A stretch of DNA of 24,032 bases from IMG/VR virus record IMGVR_UViG_3300035698_013424, positions 1 through 24,032 of that record; one strand, 5' to 3'. Below the pieces are notes generated by a model. The model searched no databases, was not told the origin of the DNA, and was given only the letters and a program-made list of their open reading frames with translations. The DNA comes from a virus. Made by a program: the position numbers and the translations under genes. This document shows, in pieces, positions 1 to 5,616 of the stretch; within the stretch, counting starts at the first letter, position 1; each line of letters starts with the position of its first letter.

Positions 1-218
1 GCAGTCGCAGCCAAAACCCAACCATGCCCGGCAATAATGGAGTTATCGGCCGCGATCAAAACCGGATTGGTAAACCCGTACTCCTCGATCGATTGCGAAA
101 TTTGCACGATTTGCGTTTCGCTATGCGTGCGAGCGTTTGAGGCATACGGGACCAGGTCAGAAACCGCAATAAATTCCAACTGGTTAGGCATATCGGCCGA
201 TTTTGGAGAACTAGGCAT
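1..218 (-). CDS. ParB/Srx-fold N-terminal domain protein, 3' part cut by window edge
   Basis: Translation of the minus strand from the ATG at 218 gives about 72 residues that run off the left edge. They have the ParB N-terminal pattern: a hydrophobic strand, then LVPYASNARTHS, then QIVQISQSIEEYGFTNPVLI, then SIIAGHG. In this family the IAGHGR-type motif belongs to the nucleotide/nuclease pocket; here the residue after IAGHG is W, not R. In phages this domain is often fused to a DNA methyltransferase or sits just before the terminase genes, so the gene probably opens the head/packaging segment lying to the left. Start chosen because a G-rich stretch precedes it; a second in-frame ATG lies at 191. 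Domain call is firm, exact role unknown. Confidence 0.8.
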   Translation of the reverse strand, partial: MPSSPKSADMPNQLEFIAVSDLVPYASNARTHSETQIVQISQSIEEYGFTNPVLIAADNSIIAGHGWVLAAT

Positions 219-290
219 AAGCCCCCCCAAACGAAACGAAACGGGTTTTTTGAGGCATGCACAAATAAATTTTTGCGAGTATGATCACCC

Positions 291-611
291 TCATGCCCCA
301 CCCCCCCTAGAAGTACCTTCTTTTTCTGGAGCGCCTAGAGGCGAGCGTAGAGGATCAGAGCGAGAGAACGTCAGGATAGAACCCGGACACGCAGCGAAGA
401 ACACATCGTAGGACACACCGATCTCGGAACGGGTCACGTCCGTGTCCCAACTGGAACGCGAGGGGAGCGACTGCCCCCAGGCTTCACAGAGAGCCCTTTC
501 AGTCTCGGTAGCCTCGCTTGTCGGACTGTTGGTCGTACACGCGACCCCGAGCAGCATCAACGCGCCTACGCAGATCAGCAGCGCGCCCCTGGTCGAATTC
601 AATACCTTCAT
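291..611 (-). CDS. Small lipoprotein, probable o-spanin (Rz1-like)
   Basis: The ATG at 611 is preceded by GGGAGG at a 6-base distance. The 106-residue product starts with a signal peptide (basic MKVLNSTRG, hydrophobic core) ending in a lipobox-like LGVAC, so Cys26 is the likely lipidated residue. The middle (ALCEAWGQSLPSRS, later FFAACPG) resembles a small lipoprotein I remember from Rhodobacteraceae prophages. Its 5' part is nested in another frame inside the 499-732 gene, the classic Rz/Rz1 layout. Role inferred: outer-membrane partner in the last step of lysis. The basic Ser/Gly-rich C-terminus looks unconserved. It could also be an unrelated phage lipoprotein. Confidence 0.65.
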   Translation of the reverse strand: MKVLNSTRGALLICVGALMLLGVACTTNSPTSEATETERALCEAWGQSLPSRSSWDTDVTRSEIGVSYDVFFAACPGSILTFSRSDPLRSPLGAPEKEGTSRGGGA

Positions 612-732
612 CTTTTGCCTCCCTTTTGCCCTGATCAATGCCGCGTCTAAAGATACGCGCGACCAAGGCAGCCACAGAAAGAGCCCCGGCAAGAATTACC
701 AGAGCCCATAATTTCAGCCGACCGGGGATCAT
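499..732 (-). CDS. Probable i-spanin (Rz-like), one TM plus coiled coil
   Basis: The 77-residue product has a membrane segment at about residues 8-26 (LWALVILAGALSVAALVARI) followed by a highly charged, heptad-like helix (residues 30-75, rich in K, R, E, D). This is the usual i-spanin plan of an inner-membrane anchor with a periplasmic coiled coil. The start at 732 overlaps the endolysin stop as ATGA, implying translational coupling; a longer in-frame start at 804 would lie inside the endolysin gene and is less likely. It overlaps the downstream lipoprotein gene out of frame. Function is inferred from topology and position, not from a sequence motif. Confidence 0.65.
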   Translation of the reverse strand: MIPGRLKLWALVILAGALSVAALVARIFRRGIDQGKREAKDEGIEFDQGRAADLRRRVDAARGRVYDQQSDKRGYRD

Positions 733-1349
733 TCGCGCCCCATTTTCATCGCGCGCCATACCACCACACCAAGTGCAACAGCCGCCAATGCAGTGAAGCC
801 CCAAGTCATTATATGATCAGGCAACACCGGAGCCGCCTCAGTGAGTACGCGCTCGGCTGCAACCGCGACCAACGTGACCGTGCCGCCTTCTTTGGCAGCT
901 TGGGTAACGCGCGCCGGAACTTCCTCTGGCGCAAACCGGGTCTCACGAATTGGGAACTTTGTGCCCCAAGAGCGCGCTGGGCCAGTATCGATGTGCATGA
1001 AGCCCTGGCGCGGATAATAGCCAAAGCCCTTAAACCCGACAGATCGAGCCACCGCCTCGAATTCAACCGGGTCATGGTTTTCCATACGGATATCGAAAGC
1101 CTGGCCCTTCATGTGGTAGGAGCCGGTAGCGCCACCAACGCGGCGATTGTGCGCTGGATCACGATAAGCCGAAGTAACCAACATAGGCGCATCGATACGG
1201 ATGCGCAGAACCTCAAGCATATCCAGAGACGCCTCATCCAGCTTAAGAGATCCGTCGCCCTTAGAGGCCAACTCGGCCGGGGTGAAGTGACGCCAGCGCC
1301 AATCCGTAGCCAAGCTATGATGGGAAAACTCAATCATTTTTTTAGTCAT
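729..1349 (-). CDS. Endolysin, M15-type D-Ala-D-Ala carboxypeptidase-like, with C-terminal TM
   Basis: A 206-residue protein. Residues 15-125 form a peptidase M15_3-like zinc peptidase domain: HFTPAELASK at the start, SAYRDPAHNRRVGG, then SYHMKGQAFD (zinc ligands His79 and Asp86) and GFMHID (His119). It should cut peptide cross-links in peptidoglycan during lysis. After an Ala-rich linker there is a hydrophobic segment at about 181-199 and a basic tail, so the enzyme is probably membrane-anchored at its C-terminus. The start at 1349 has GGAGG 5 bases upstream and overlaps the preceding gene by 8 bases; it is preferred over the upstream in-frame start at 1457. Confidence 0.85.
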   Translation of the reverse strand: MTKKMIEFSHHSLATDWRWRHFTPAELASKGDGSLKLDEASLDMLEVLRIRIDAPMLVTSAYRDPAHNRRVGGATGSYHMKGQAFDIRMENHDPVEFEAVARSVGFKGFGYYPRQGFMHIDTGPARSWGTKFPIRETRFAPEEVPARVTQAAKEGGTVTLVAVAAERVLTEAAPVLPDHIMTWGFTALAAVALGVVVWRAMKMGRE

Positions 1350-1800
1350 TACGACCTCCACGTTTGCCCCGGCGGGGAAACCGAAGACGATTAATAAACC
1401 CGCCAAAGAGATTGTGGTCTGGATAGAATGCAGCCGTCCAAACCGACCAGCCGCCACGATCCGTCAAAGGGATCAGTAGCCACAGCAAAACGAGCAAATG
1501 GTAGAGCCCGCGCAAGAAAACCAGAGTAAACACGACATTAACCGCCAATCCGGTCCAGCCGTACCAAACGGCCCAAACGCCAGGAAAGACACCGCCCAAG
1601 AACGACGGAGTGACATCCCAATAAAATGAGCGCGCGAGGTAGGCGACCACGACCAAGGTGATACCAGCCGACAGCCGATAAGTGGTGCCGTCTCCCTGTT
1701 TGACAGCGCGAGGCGTGAACCCACGAACAACCATCACGCCAAAGAATAGCGCGACCGAAAAGAGCGACCAAAGACCCAAAAGCGACAAGTTAGACAACAT
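1342..1800 (-). CDS. Polytopic membrane protein of the lysis block (holin candidate)
   Basis: The 152-residue product has about three to four hydrophobic segments: residues 4-26, 45-60, 68-98 and 100-112, then a C-terminal tail very rich in Arg, Lys and Gly. It sits directly before the endolysin, overlapping it by 8 bases, and its own start overlaps the preceding small gene. Position and topology make it a holin candidate, but no family motif is recognised, and 152 residues is long for a holin. The upstream small membrane protein at 1962-2189 is an alternative holin. Confidence 0.6.
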   Translation of the reverse strand: MLSNLSLLGLWSLFSVALFFGVMVVRGFTPRAVKQGDGTTYRLSAGITLVVVAYLARSFYWDVTPSFLGGVFPGVWAVWYGWTGLAVNVVFTLVFLRGLYHLLVLLWLLIPLTDRGGWSVWTAAFYPDHNLFGGFINRLRFPRRGKRGGRND

Positions 1801-1972
1801 CCGTAAAATTCCGATCTTTCTTGATATCCTCGATCAACGCCTCAAGACGACGCGCCTGCAGCAACACCCGATCGACCTGCTCACGACTTTCCAAAGCAAG
1901 CGACGTCGCCGCGATATCGCCAGGCTTGGCTTTGCTTCTGGCTTTGAAAAACCCGAGAAAACTAAAAATCAC
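1790..1972 (-). CDS. Small hypothetical protein, GTG start
   Basis: About 60 residues. A short hydrophobic start (MIFSFLGFFKAR) is followed by a charged helical part with QVDRVLLQARRLEALIEDIKKD, likely a coiled coil. The GTG at 1972 overlaps the end of the preceding gene and has a G-rich stretch 7 bases upstream. A longer in-frame extension to 2125 exists, but it would lie entirely inside the preceding gene and reads as low-quality protein. Lies in the lysis cluster; no function recognised. Confidence 0.5.
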   Translation of the reverse strand: MIFSFLGFFKARSKAKPGDIAATSLALESREQVDRVLLQARRLEALIEDIKKDRNFTDVV

Positions 1973-2189
1973 GACCGGACCCCCGTTCGAGAACCCGAGT
2001 AAGCGCGTCGATCGATTGGCTGGCCGCGTCCGCAACTTCCCGGATTTCGCGTGCACTGGCCCGAGTGTCGTCGACCCGTTTGTTCTGGACATCGACATAG
2101 GCCCTCCAAAGATGAATGACCGCATAAGCCAACCCGACGATTACCGCGCCGGGAATGCCGTAGGTCTCGATGAATGGACCGCTCTCCAT
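1962..2189 (-). CDS. Small membrane protein with coiled-coil tail
   Basis: The 75-residue product has an N-terminal membrane segment (IPGAVIVGLAYAVIHLW, about residues 12-28) followed by a polar helix with heptad character (ASAREIREVADAASQSIDAL). This kind of one-TM protein often lies before phage lysis genes and may be a holin or antiholin-like factor, but nothing in the sequence proves it. It is the first gene after the Mor-like regulator and the copy of the 18-bp repeat at 2270, so it may open the late transcription unit. The start could also be the TTG at 2195. Confidence 0.6.
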   Translation of the reverse strand: MESGPFIETYGIPGAVIVGLAYAVIHLWRAYVDVQNKRVDDTRASAREIREVADAASQSIDALTRVLERGSGRDF

Positions 2190-2222
2190 CGCCAACGCCC
2201 CGTTTTAGATTAGCGACCCGCA

Positions 2223-2693
2223 TCACGCGCCCCTTACGTCTAAAGATTGGCTCGGCTTGGACCGCGCTGCCTCTGGCGGTTTTCCCGCAATAACTCGGCG
2301 GACAGCGGTCACATCGATACAAAGCCACTCAGCGATCTCAGTGGCGGAATAGGAATGTTCCTCATGCAGCACACGGATGCCGATCCTGCGCCAATTGCGC
2401 TCGATGTAGCGCAGGTTTGAAGTTTGCAGGATTTCCCCCCCAAACTCGCGAGATAGGGTCTTAGCATCACGCCAGCCAATCATGCGGACCAAATCGTGAT
2501 TGATCGGAAGTGTTTTAGGGACATAGAAACAAACGCGCCACGATCTGCCTGTTGCCCCCCGCATCTTGCCAACCAGGCTGCAGACGACAGTGCGACCAAC
2601 CACGGCCGCCAACTCACCCGCAACACCCTCAAGCGGCAATTGGAGAGCGCCGCCCGAGCTTTGCATTTGTAGATCAGTCACCAGAGAGTCCAC
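2223..2693 (-). CDS. Mor-like late transcription activator
   Basis: The 156-residue product follows the Mor/C activator plan of Mu-like phages: an N-terminal helix region (VAGELAAVVG, residues 24-33), a central strand with WRVCFYVPK (52-60), then GWRDAKTLSREFGGEIL (73-89), and a C-terminal helix-turn-helix YSATEIAEWLCIDVTAVRRVI (115-135). Mor family proteins bind a dyad next to a weak -35 region and switch on middle or late genes. Here it ends the early/replication part and precedes the lysis genes, which fits. Start uncertain: GTG at 2693 overlaps the previous gene by 20 bases; GTG 2681 or ATG 2666 are options. The C-terminal GKPPE is encoded by the 18-bp repeat. Confidence 0.7.
   Translation of the reverse strand: MDSLVTDLQMQSSGGALQLPLEGVAGELAAVVGRTVVCSLVGKMRGATGRSWRVCFYVPKTLPINHDLVRMIGWRDAKTLSREFGGEILQTSNLRYIERNWRRIGIRVLHEEHSYSATEIAEWLCIDVTAVRRVIAGKPPEAARSKPSQSLDVRGA
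2270..2287 (-). repeat. 18-bp late repeat, copy 1
   Basis: On the minus strand this reads CGGGAAAACCGCCAGAGG. It is identical to the copies at 17104-17121 and 21928-21945 and has the same orientation. Here it lies in the 3' end of the Mor-like gene, about 80 bases before the next start codon at 2189. Confidence 0.85.
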
Positions 2694-2928
2694 AGATCGA
2701 AAGAACTATCTCAGCCTCGGCACGGATCAGCGCGTCACGCATGTGAGGATGCAAATTCAAAGTGTAAAATCGCAGACCAGCCTGGACCTCATCGATGCCA
2801 GCATAGCAAGCGATGATCTCGCCAGTTTCAGTGTTGAAGATTTCAACGTTTGCCAGCAGCACATCGCAGCGCAGCGTGACCGTGTTAAAAACCTGCTCGA
2901 AAAAATCAACGCCAGATCCCATCATCAT
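2674..2928 (-). CDS. Hypothetical protein of the replication operon
   Basis: The 84-residue product is not recognised. It begins with three Met codons (MMMGSG), and the start overlaps the previous stop as ATGA. The central strand-rich part (TLRCDVLLANVEIFNTETGEI, then CYAGIDEVQAGLRFYTLNLH) suggests a compact beta fold. Its C-terminus overlaps the Mor-like gene by 20 bases if that gene uses GTG 2693. The unbroken overlaps imply co-translation with the replication initiator and the late activator. Confidence 0.6.
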   Translation of the reverse strand: MMMGSGVDFFEQVFNTVTLRCDVLLANVEIFNTETGEIIACYAGIDEVQAGLRFYTLNLHPHMRDALIRAEAEIVLSICGLSGD

Positions 2929-3203
2929 GACCGCCGCTGTTTGGCGTTGAGCCGTTGTCCGGCAAATTTAAGCGCGCGAGCGATATCGGCCGCCAGCTCA
3001 TCCTTCAAACCCAATTGAGCCTGGACCTGATACGCGCCATCCAGCTCATCCAGTGAATGCAGGTGCAGACGAACTGGCCGGGATTCCAAACGACCAGGAC
3101 GCGCGGTGTGCACAACACAATCACCGGCATCAACATCCACGGTCACTGTAGCGCGACCAAAGACGTGCCCAAAGCGATCGGGATCAATATGCGGCGACGT
3201 CAA
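2925..3203 (-). CDS. Hypothetical protein of the replication operon
   Basis: The 92-residue product is of unknown function. It is joined to the replication initiator by an ATGA overlap at 3203-3200 and to the next gene by another at 2928-2925. The first half is probably beta (ATVTVDVDAGDCVVHTARPG, RLHLHSLDEL); the second half is a charged helix ending in KQRRS. No motif or family is recognised. Confidence 0.6.
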   Translation of the reverse strand: MTSPHIDPDRFGHVFGRATVTVDVDAGDCVVHTARPGRLESRPVRLHLHSLDELDGAYQVQAQLGLKDELAADIARALKFAGQRLNAKQRRS

Positions 3204-4033
3204 AACGACACCTCAACAGCCCGGCATTGTTCGCGGGTTATTTCGCCAGAGTTGAGCAACTGGCGAACAATCTCAGCAGGGCAGTGACGGGCAAGGTTTC
3301 CCTTCGCACCAACAAACGCATCAATCCACGATTGCTGAATGGACGGCGCAGTCTTTGGATCAGCGGCCTTCACAGCATGCTGCTCCCACCGACGCTGCGA
3401 AAGCCAATTTTGAGGAAGCGCGATATAGCGCACTTCATTGCCCTTTTGCTCGACAGCGTAGGCCTTAGCAGCACCGATCAGATCATCAGGCAAAGCCCCG
3501 GATTTCAAAGCATCGATCAATTCAGCCTCAATCACATCACGAACGCCAGAGCGGGGATACACCGCAATGAAATCATCCAAGAAACCAATATCGAAATCGA
3601 TTGTTTGCGGCTCGGCTTCCGAGGCGCAAGGTTTAGTTACTGGTTCTCTTACAAGGTTAGTGTCGCATTTTGCGACACGGCTATCGCCATTTTTGCGACA
3701 CGGCTCTGGCGTTTTTTGCGACACGGCCCGTGTCTCATTTTGCGACACGGCTAAGTCATGATCGAATGCCAGCTCGTAGTAGGTCGAAAGCTGCCTTTTG
3801 GTGCGCGGACAGATGCGAGGCACGCGCCGAACAAGGCCGCGAAGCTCAAGCAAATCTAGGTTGCGATTGACCGTTGCGCGGTGCATTTCAGCATCAACCG
3901 CCAACAGATCCTGAGACGGATCACAGCGTTTCGTGTCCTTGTTGTGCCGATCAGCAAGGTGCCACAGCAATATCTTTGTGGCGGGTTTTAGACCGCGCTG
4001 CTGGATGGCCCAATTTGTGGCGGCGTGGCTCAT
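3200..4033 (-). CDS. Phage replication initiator-like protein (wHTH plus C-terminal domain) containing iterons
   Basis: A 277-residue protein. Residues 5-75 form a winged helix-turn-helix (LKPATKILLWHLADRH, then DLLAVDAEMHRATVNRNLDLLELRGLVRRV) as in RepO-type initiators. Residues 150-216 carry the segment FIAVYPRS ... YIALPQNWLSQRRWEQ, matching the C-terminal module common in phage replication proteins (pattern YPR ... hPatWL..rW). The linker at about residues 94-122 is polar and is where four DNA iterons lie, the same arrangement as lambda O, whose gene contains its own origin. Its ATG overlaps the VRR-NUC stop. No helicase loader or primase motif is seen, so host DnaB/primase would have to be recruited. 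Confidence 0.75.
   Translation of the reverse strand: MSHAATNWAIQQRGLKPATKILLWHLADRHNKDTKRCDPSQDLLAVDAEMHRATVNRNLDLLELRGLVRRVPRICPRTKRQLSTYYELAFDHDLAVSQNETRAVSQKTPEPCRKNGDSRVAKCDTNLVREPVTKPCASEAEPQTIDFDIGFLDDFIAVYPRSGVRDVIEAELIDALKSGALPDDLIGAAKAYAVEQKGNEVRYIALPQNWLSQRRWEQHAVKAADPKTAPSIQQSWIDAFVGAKGNLARHCPAEIVRQLLNSGEITREQCRAVEVSF
3660..3752 (+). other. Probable replication origin: four iterons inside the initiator gene
   Basis: On the plus strand TTTTGCGACACGGC occurs at 3668, 3691, 3714 and 3738, so the spacing is 23, 23 and 24 bases, about two helical turns plus. The first and last copies extend into dyads: GTGTCGCA-TTT-TGCGACAC at 3660-3678 and a one-mismatch dyad at 3728-3750. The repeats pass through more than one codon phase of the initiator gene, which argues for DNA-level rather than protein-level selection. 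The likely role is binding of the protein encoded around it, as for lambda O. Confidence 0.75.
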
Positions 4034-4407
4034 GAAAAACCTCGTTTGATGATCGTTTGAAAGCCGTGCTTGGAGAGAGCGCCCAGCGCATCATCCAGAG
4101 AGCGCACGATGGCGTAGGCGTGGCCCTGGGCTTCGACAGTTGACTGGAATTCTTTTTGAGACTTCGACTGCGAGCCCGTCTTTGACTTCACCTCCAAGAA
4201 CAGCGAGCGACCGTTCTGGAGCAGGACCAGATCCGCAAAGCCGGGATAGACACCCATGCCCTTAAGAATCGACTGTTTTAGGTAGGCCGCCTTGCCGTGA
4301 CCATTCACCTCGTTTGCAGAATGGTGGAGGATCGAGCCCTTGGGCAGAACCGGACGCAAGTGCTTGACGATTTCGCGCTGGGCGTCCGCCTCGGGGTGTC
4401 CGTTCAT
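4030..4407 (-). CDS. VRR-NUC domain nuclease
   Basis: The 125-residue product is a single VRR-NUC (PD-(D/E)XK superfamily) domain: conserved acidic residue in HPEADAQREIVKHL (residues 4-17), GMGVYPGFADLVLL with Asp59, LFLEVKSKTG with Glu72 and Lys74, then QKEFQ (84-88). Stand-alone phage VRR-NUC proteins are thought to act on branched DNA such as Holliday junctions. The start at 4407 has a GGAG/GAGG stretch upstream and lies 4 bases after the preceding stop; it is far better supported than the in-frame ATG at 4674. Overlaps the replication initiator by ATGA, consistent with a role in replication or recombination. Confidence 0.85.
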   Translation of the reverse strand: MNGHPEADAQREIVKHLRPVLPKGSILHHSANEVNGHGKAAYLKQSILKGMGVYPGFADLVLLQNGRSLFLEVKSKTGSQSKSQKEFQSTVEAQGHAYAIVRSLDDALGALSKHGFQTIIKRGFS

Positions 4408-4411
4408 AGCC

Positions 4412-4807
4412 TCACTCCGCCGCAAAAAGCATGGCAGGGGCAGTTTCTGGGTGCTCATTGATTGCGATTGCAACGTGCGAGCCATTGGCCCCACCCTCGC
4501 CTTTCCACCAGCGATATGCCGTGCGCTCGGATACACGGAACACCAGCTGCACCTGCAGAGGCGTTGCAAATTGAGCGCGAATGTAGCCCGCCCATCGTTT
4601 GGGAAATTCTTTTGCGATCTGGTGTGGGTCGTATCCGGCGACAACGCCGGCTTCATCGCCAGACGACTGAGCACAATCTACCGTGGTAGAATGGTCGTAT
4701 GGATCGAAATCGGCATGCAAAACGACACGATCAGGACCGCAGACGTCACTGCGGCGTCGTCGTGGCAAATGATAGCCGACGCGACGACTGGGTGACATTT
4801 CAGTCAT
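4412..4807 (-). CDS. Putative helix-turn-helix protein after the Cro-like gene
   Basis: A 131-residue product. The C-terminal half has a likely helix-turn-helix: FATPLQVQLVFRVSERTAYRWWKGEGG (about residues 80-106), followed by a helix and APAMLF. The N-terminal half (residues 1-55) is rich in Arg and Asp and looks poorly ordered. The start overlaps the Cro-like stop as ATGA (4807-4804). The position as second gene of the lytic operon suggests a regulatory or replication-linked DNA-binding role. The family is not recognised with certainty. Confidence 0.55.
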   Translation of the reverse strand: MTEMSPSRRVGYHLPRRRRSDVCGPDRVVLHADFDPYDHSTTVDCAQSSGDEAGVVAGYDPHQIAKEFPKRWAGYIRAQFATPLQVQLVFRVSERTAYRWWKGEGGANGSHVAIAINEHPETAPAMLFAAE

Positions 4808-5013
4808 GCTGCTGTGTCCACCACGGGCGGGACTGCATTTGCCTCGATATAATTGGTGAACCGCTCCGCAACATCCAGAGTACAACTCCCCCCGCCCAAA
4901 AGCGTCCGGTAAAGCCTATTGTTACCAACTGCCTTTTTGCAGAGCGTTGCCCTAGAGCAACCGCGCGCGACCGCCTGCTTCTCGATCAACTTTATGAGTT
5001 CATTCGATGTCAT
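4804..5013 (-). CDS. Cro-like DNA-binding protein, first gene of the leftward lytic operon
   Basis: A 69-residue single-domain protein with a helix-turn-helix pattern (RGCSRATLCKKAVGNNRLYRTLLGG, about residues 17-41, then DVAERFTNYIEAN). It is transcribed away from the Xre repressor gene at 5102, the standard cro/cI geometry. The -10-like TATTAT ends only 6 bases before the ATG and no Shine-Dalgarno is visible, so the mRNA may be leaderless. The promoter contains a GGGGA(N6)TCCCC operator. Inferred role: repress the repressor gene and tune early transcription after induction. Which of the two regulators binds which operator is not shown by sequence. Confidence 0.65.
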   Translation of the reverse strand: MTSNELIKLIEKQAVARGCSRATLCKKAVGNNRLYRTLLGGGSCTLDVAERFTNYIEANAVPPVVDTAA

Positions 5014-5019
5014 GGGTTC

Positions 5020-5050
5020 ATAATAGGGGATTATAGTCCCCTAATGTCAA
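5020..5050 (-). promoter_or_regulatory. Leftward early promoter with repressor operator OL
   Basis: On the minus strand TTGACA (5050-5045) precedes the dyad GGGGACTATAATCCCC (5041-5026), and a -10-like TATTAT lies at 5025-5020. The -35/-10 spacing would be 19 bases, with other AT-rich registers possible. The operator occupies the spacer, so a bound repressor would block RNA polymerase. Related dyads occur at 6354-6369 and 6383-6398. Confidence 0.65.
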
Positions 5051-5070
5051 GGGACTTTCGTCGCCTTAAA

Positions 5071-5101
5071 GTGATCCATTGTCACGGGTAACATTATCAC
5101 C
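5071..5101 (+). promoter_or_regulatory. Second operator type before the repressor gene
   Basis: Two imperfect dyads, GTGATCCATTGTCAC (5071-5085) and GGTAACATTATCACC (5087-5101), are packed directly against the repressor ATG. They differ from the GGGGA/TCCCC sites, so they may be read by the other regulator. The repressor gene has no Shine-Dalgarno in this stretch, so its transcript may be leaderless. Confidence 0.45.
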
Positions 5102-5443
5102 ATGAGAAATTTCCGTGAATCACTTCTTGAGAAGCTCGTCGAGACTGGTACTTCACTGCGTCAAGTCGCAGAGGGCACCGGTGTCTCCTACGAGCAACTG
5201 AAGAAGTTGAAACAAGTCGAAACGCGAAAAATGAATGTTGATGATGCGATCAAAGTAGCGAGATACTTCGATTTGACACTTGAAGAACTTATTGCGGGTC
5301 AGCCAGCGTCAGCCCAATATCAGATAATGGTCGTTCTGCAGTCGCTATCAGCTGAGTCCCGTGAGTTTCTAATGAATGCTGCAAAAGCTCAATTTGACGC
5401 TGAGGAGAAGGCTCGTCAGCAATCTGGGAAAGAAACCGAATGA
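5102..5443 (+). CDS. Xre/CI-type phage repressor
   Basis: The 113-residue product has an N-terminal Cro/C1-type helix-turn-helix (LVETGTSLRQVAEGTGVSYEQLKKLKQ, residues 12-38, then DAIKVARYFDLTLEELIAG) and a helical C-terminal part (SLSAESREFLMNAAKAQ) that could dimerise. There is no S24/LexA peptidase domain, so induction would not be by self-cleavage. It diverges from the Cro-like gene across an 88-base region holding both operator types. It probably holds the lytic (leftward) and early (rightward) promoters silent through the GGGGA(N6)TCCCC sites. No Shine-Dalgarno before its ATG. Confidence 0.75.
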   Translation: MRNFRESLLEKLVETGTSLRQVAEGTGVSYEQLKKLKQVETRKMNVDDAIKVARYFDLTLEELIAGQPASAQYQIMVVLQSLSAESREFLMNAAKAQFDAEEKARQQSGKETE

Positions 5444-5568
5444 CGTCTTTCTCCCTGTTCAACATTCGCAACCCTATCCAAATTCTTTTTAAGAACGTAA
5501 CAAGAACACCCAAGCACAGCAACACTTCTGGTCGGACTGGACCCGGCGAATTGCCGTCGCTGGGCTGA
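5440..5568 (+). CDS. Possible small coupled ORF after the repressor
   Basis: An ATG overlapping the repressor stop (ATGA at 5440-5443) opens a 42-codon frame, MTSFSLFNIRNPIQILFKN..., ending at 5568. The only support is the overlap. The peptide is basic with a hydrophobic start and matches nothing I know. It may simply be part of the 173-base gap between the repressor and the zinc-ribbon gene. Confidence 0.3.
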   Translation: MTSFSLFNIRNPIQILFKNVTRTPKHSNTSGRTGPGELPSLG

Positions 5569-5616
5569 AGCACCTGATAATAACGATGAAAAATTTTAGC
5601 CTTTGAAGGTCTATCC

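Noticed and set aside
37-411. 124-codon plus-strand frame at the left edge
   Set aside because: It lies opposite the ParB-like gene and the lipoprotein gene, and its translation has no protein-like pattern.
813-1394. 193-codon plus-strand frame
   Set aside because: Antisense to the M15 endolysin, which has clear zinc motifs.
3660-3752. CRISPR array
   Set aside because: Repeats are only about 14 bases with 9-10 base gaps and lie within a replication gene; iterons fit better.
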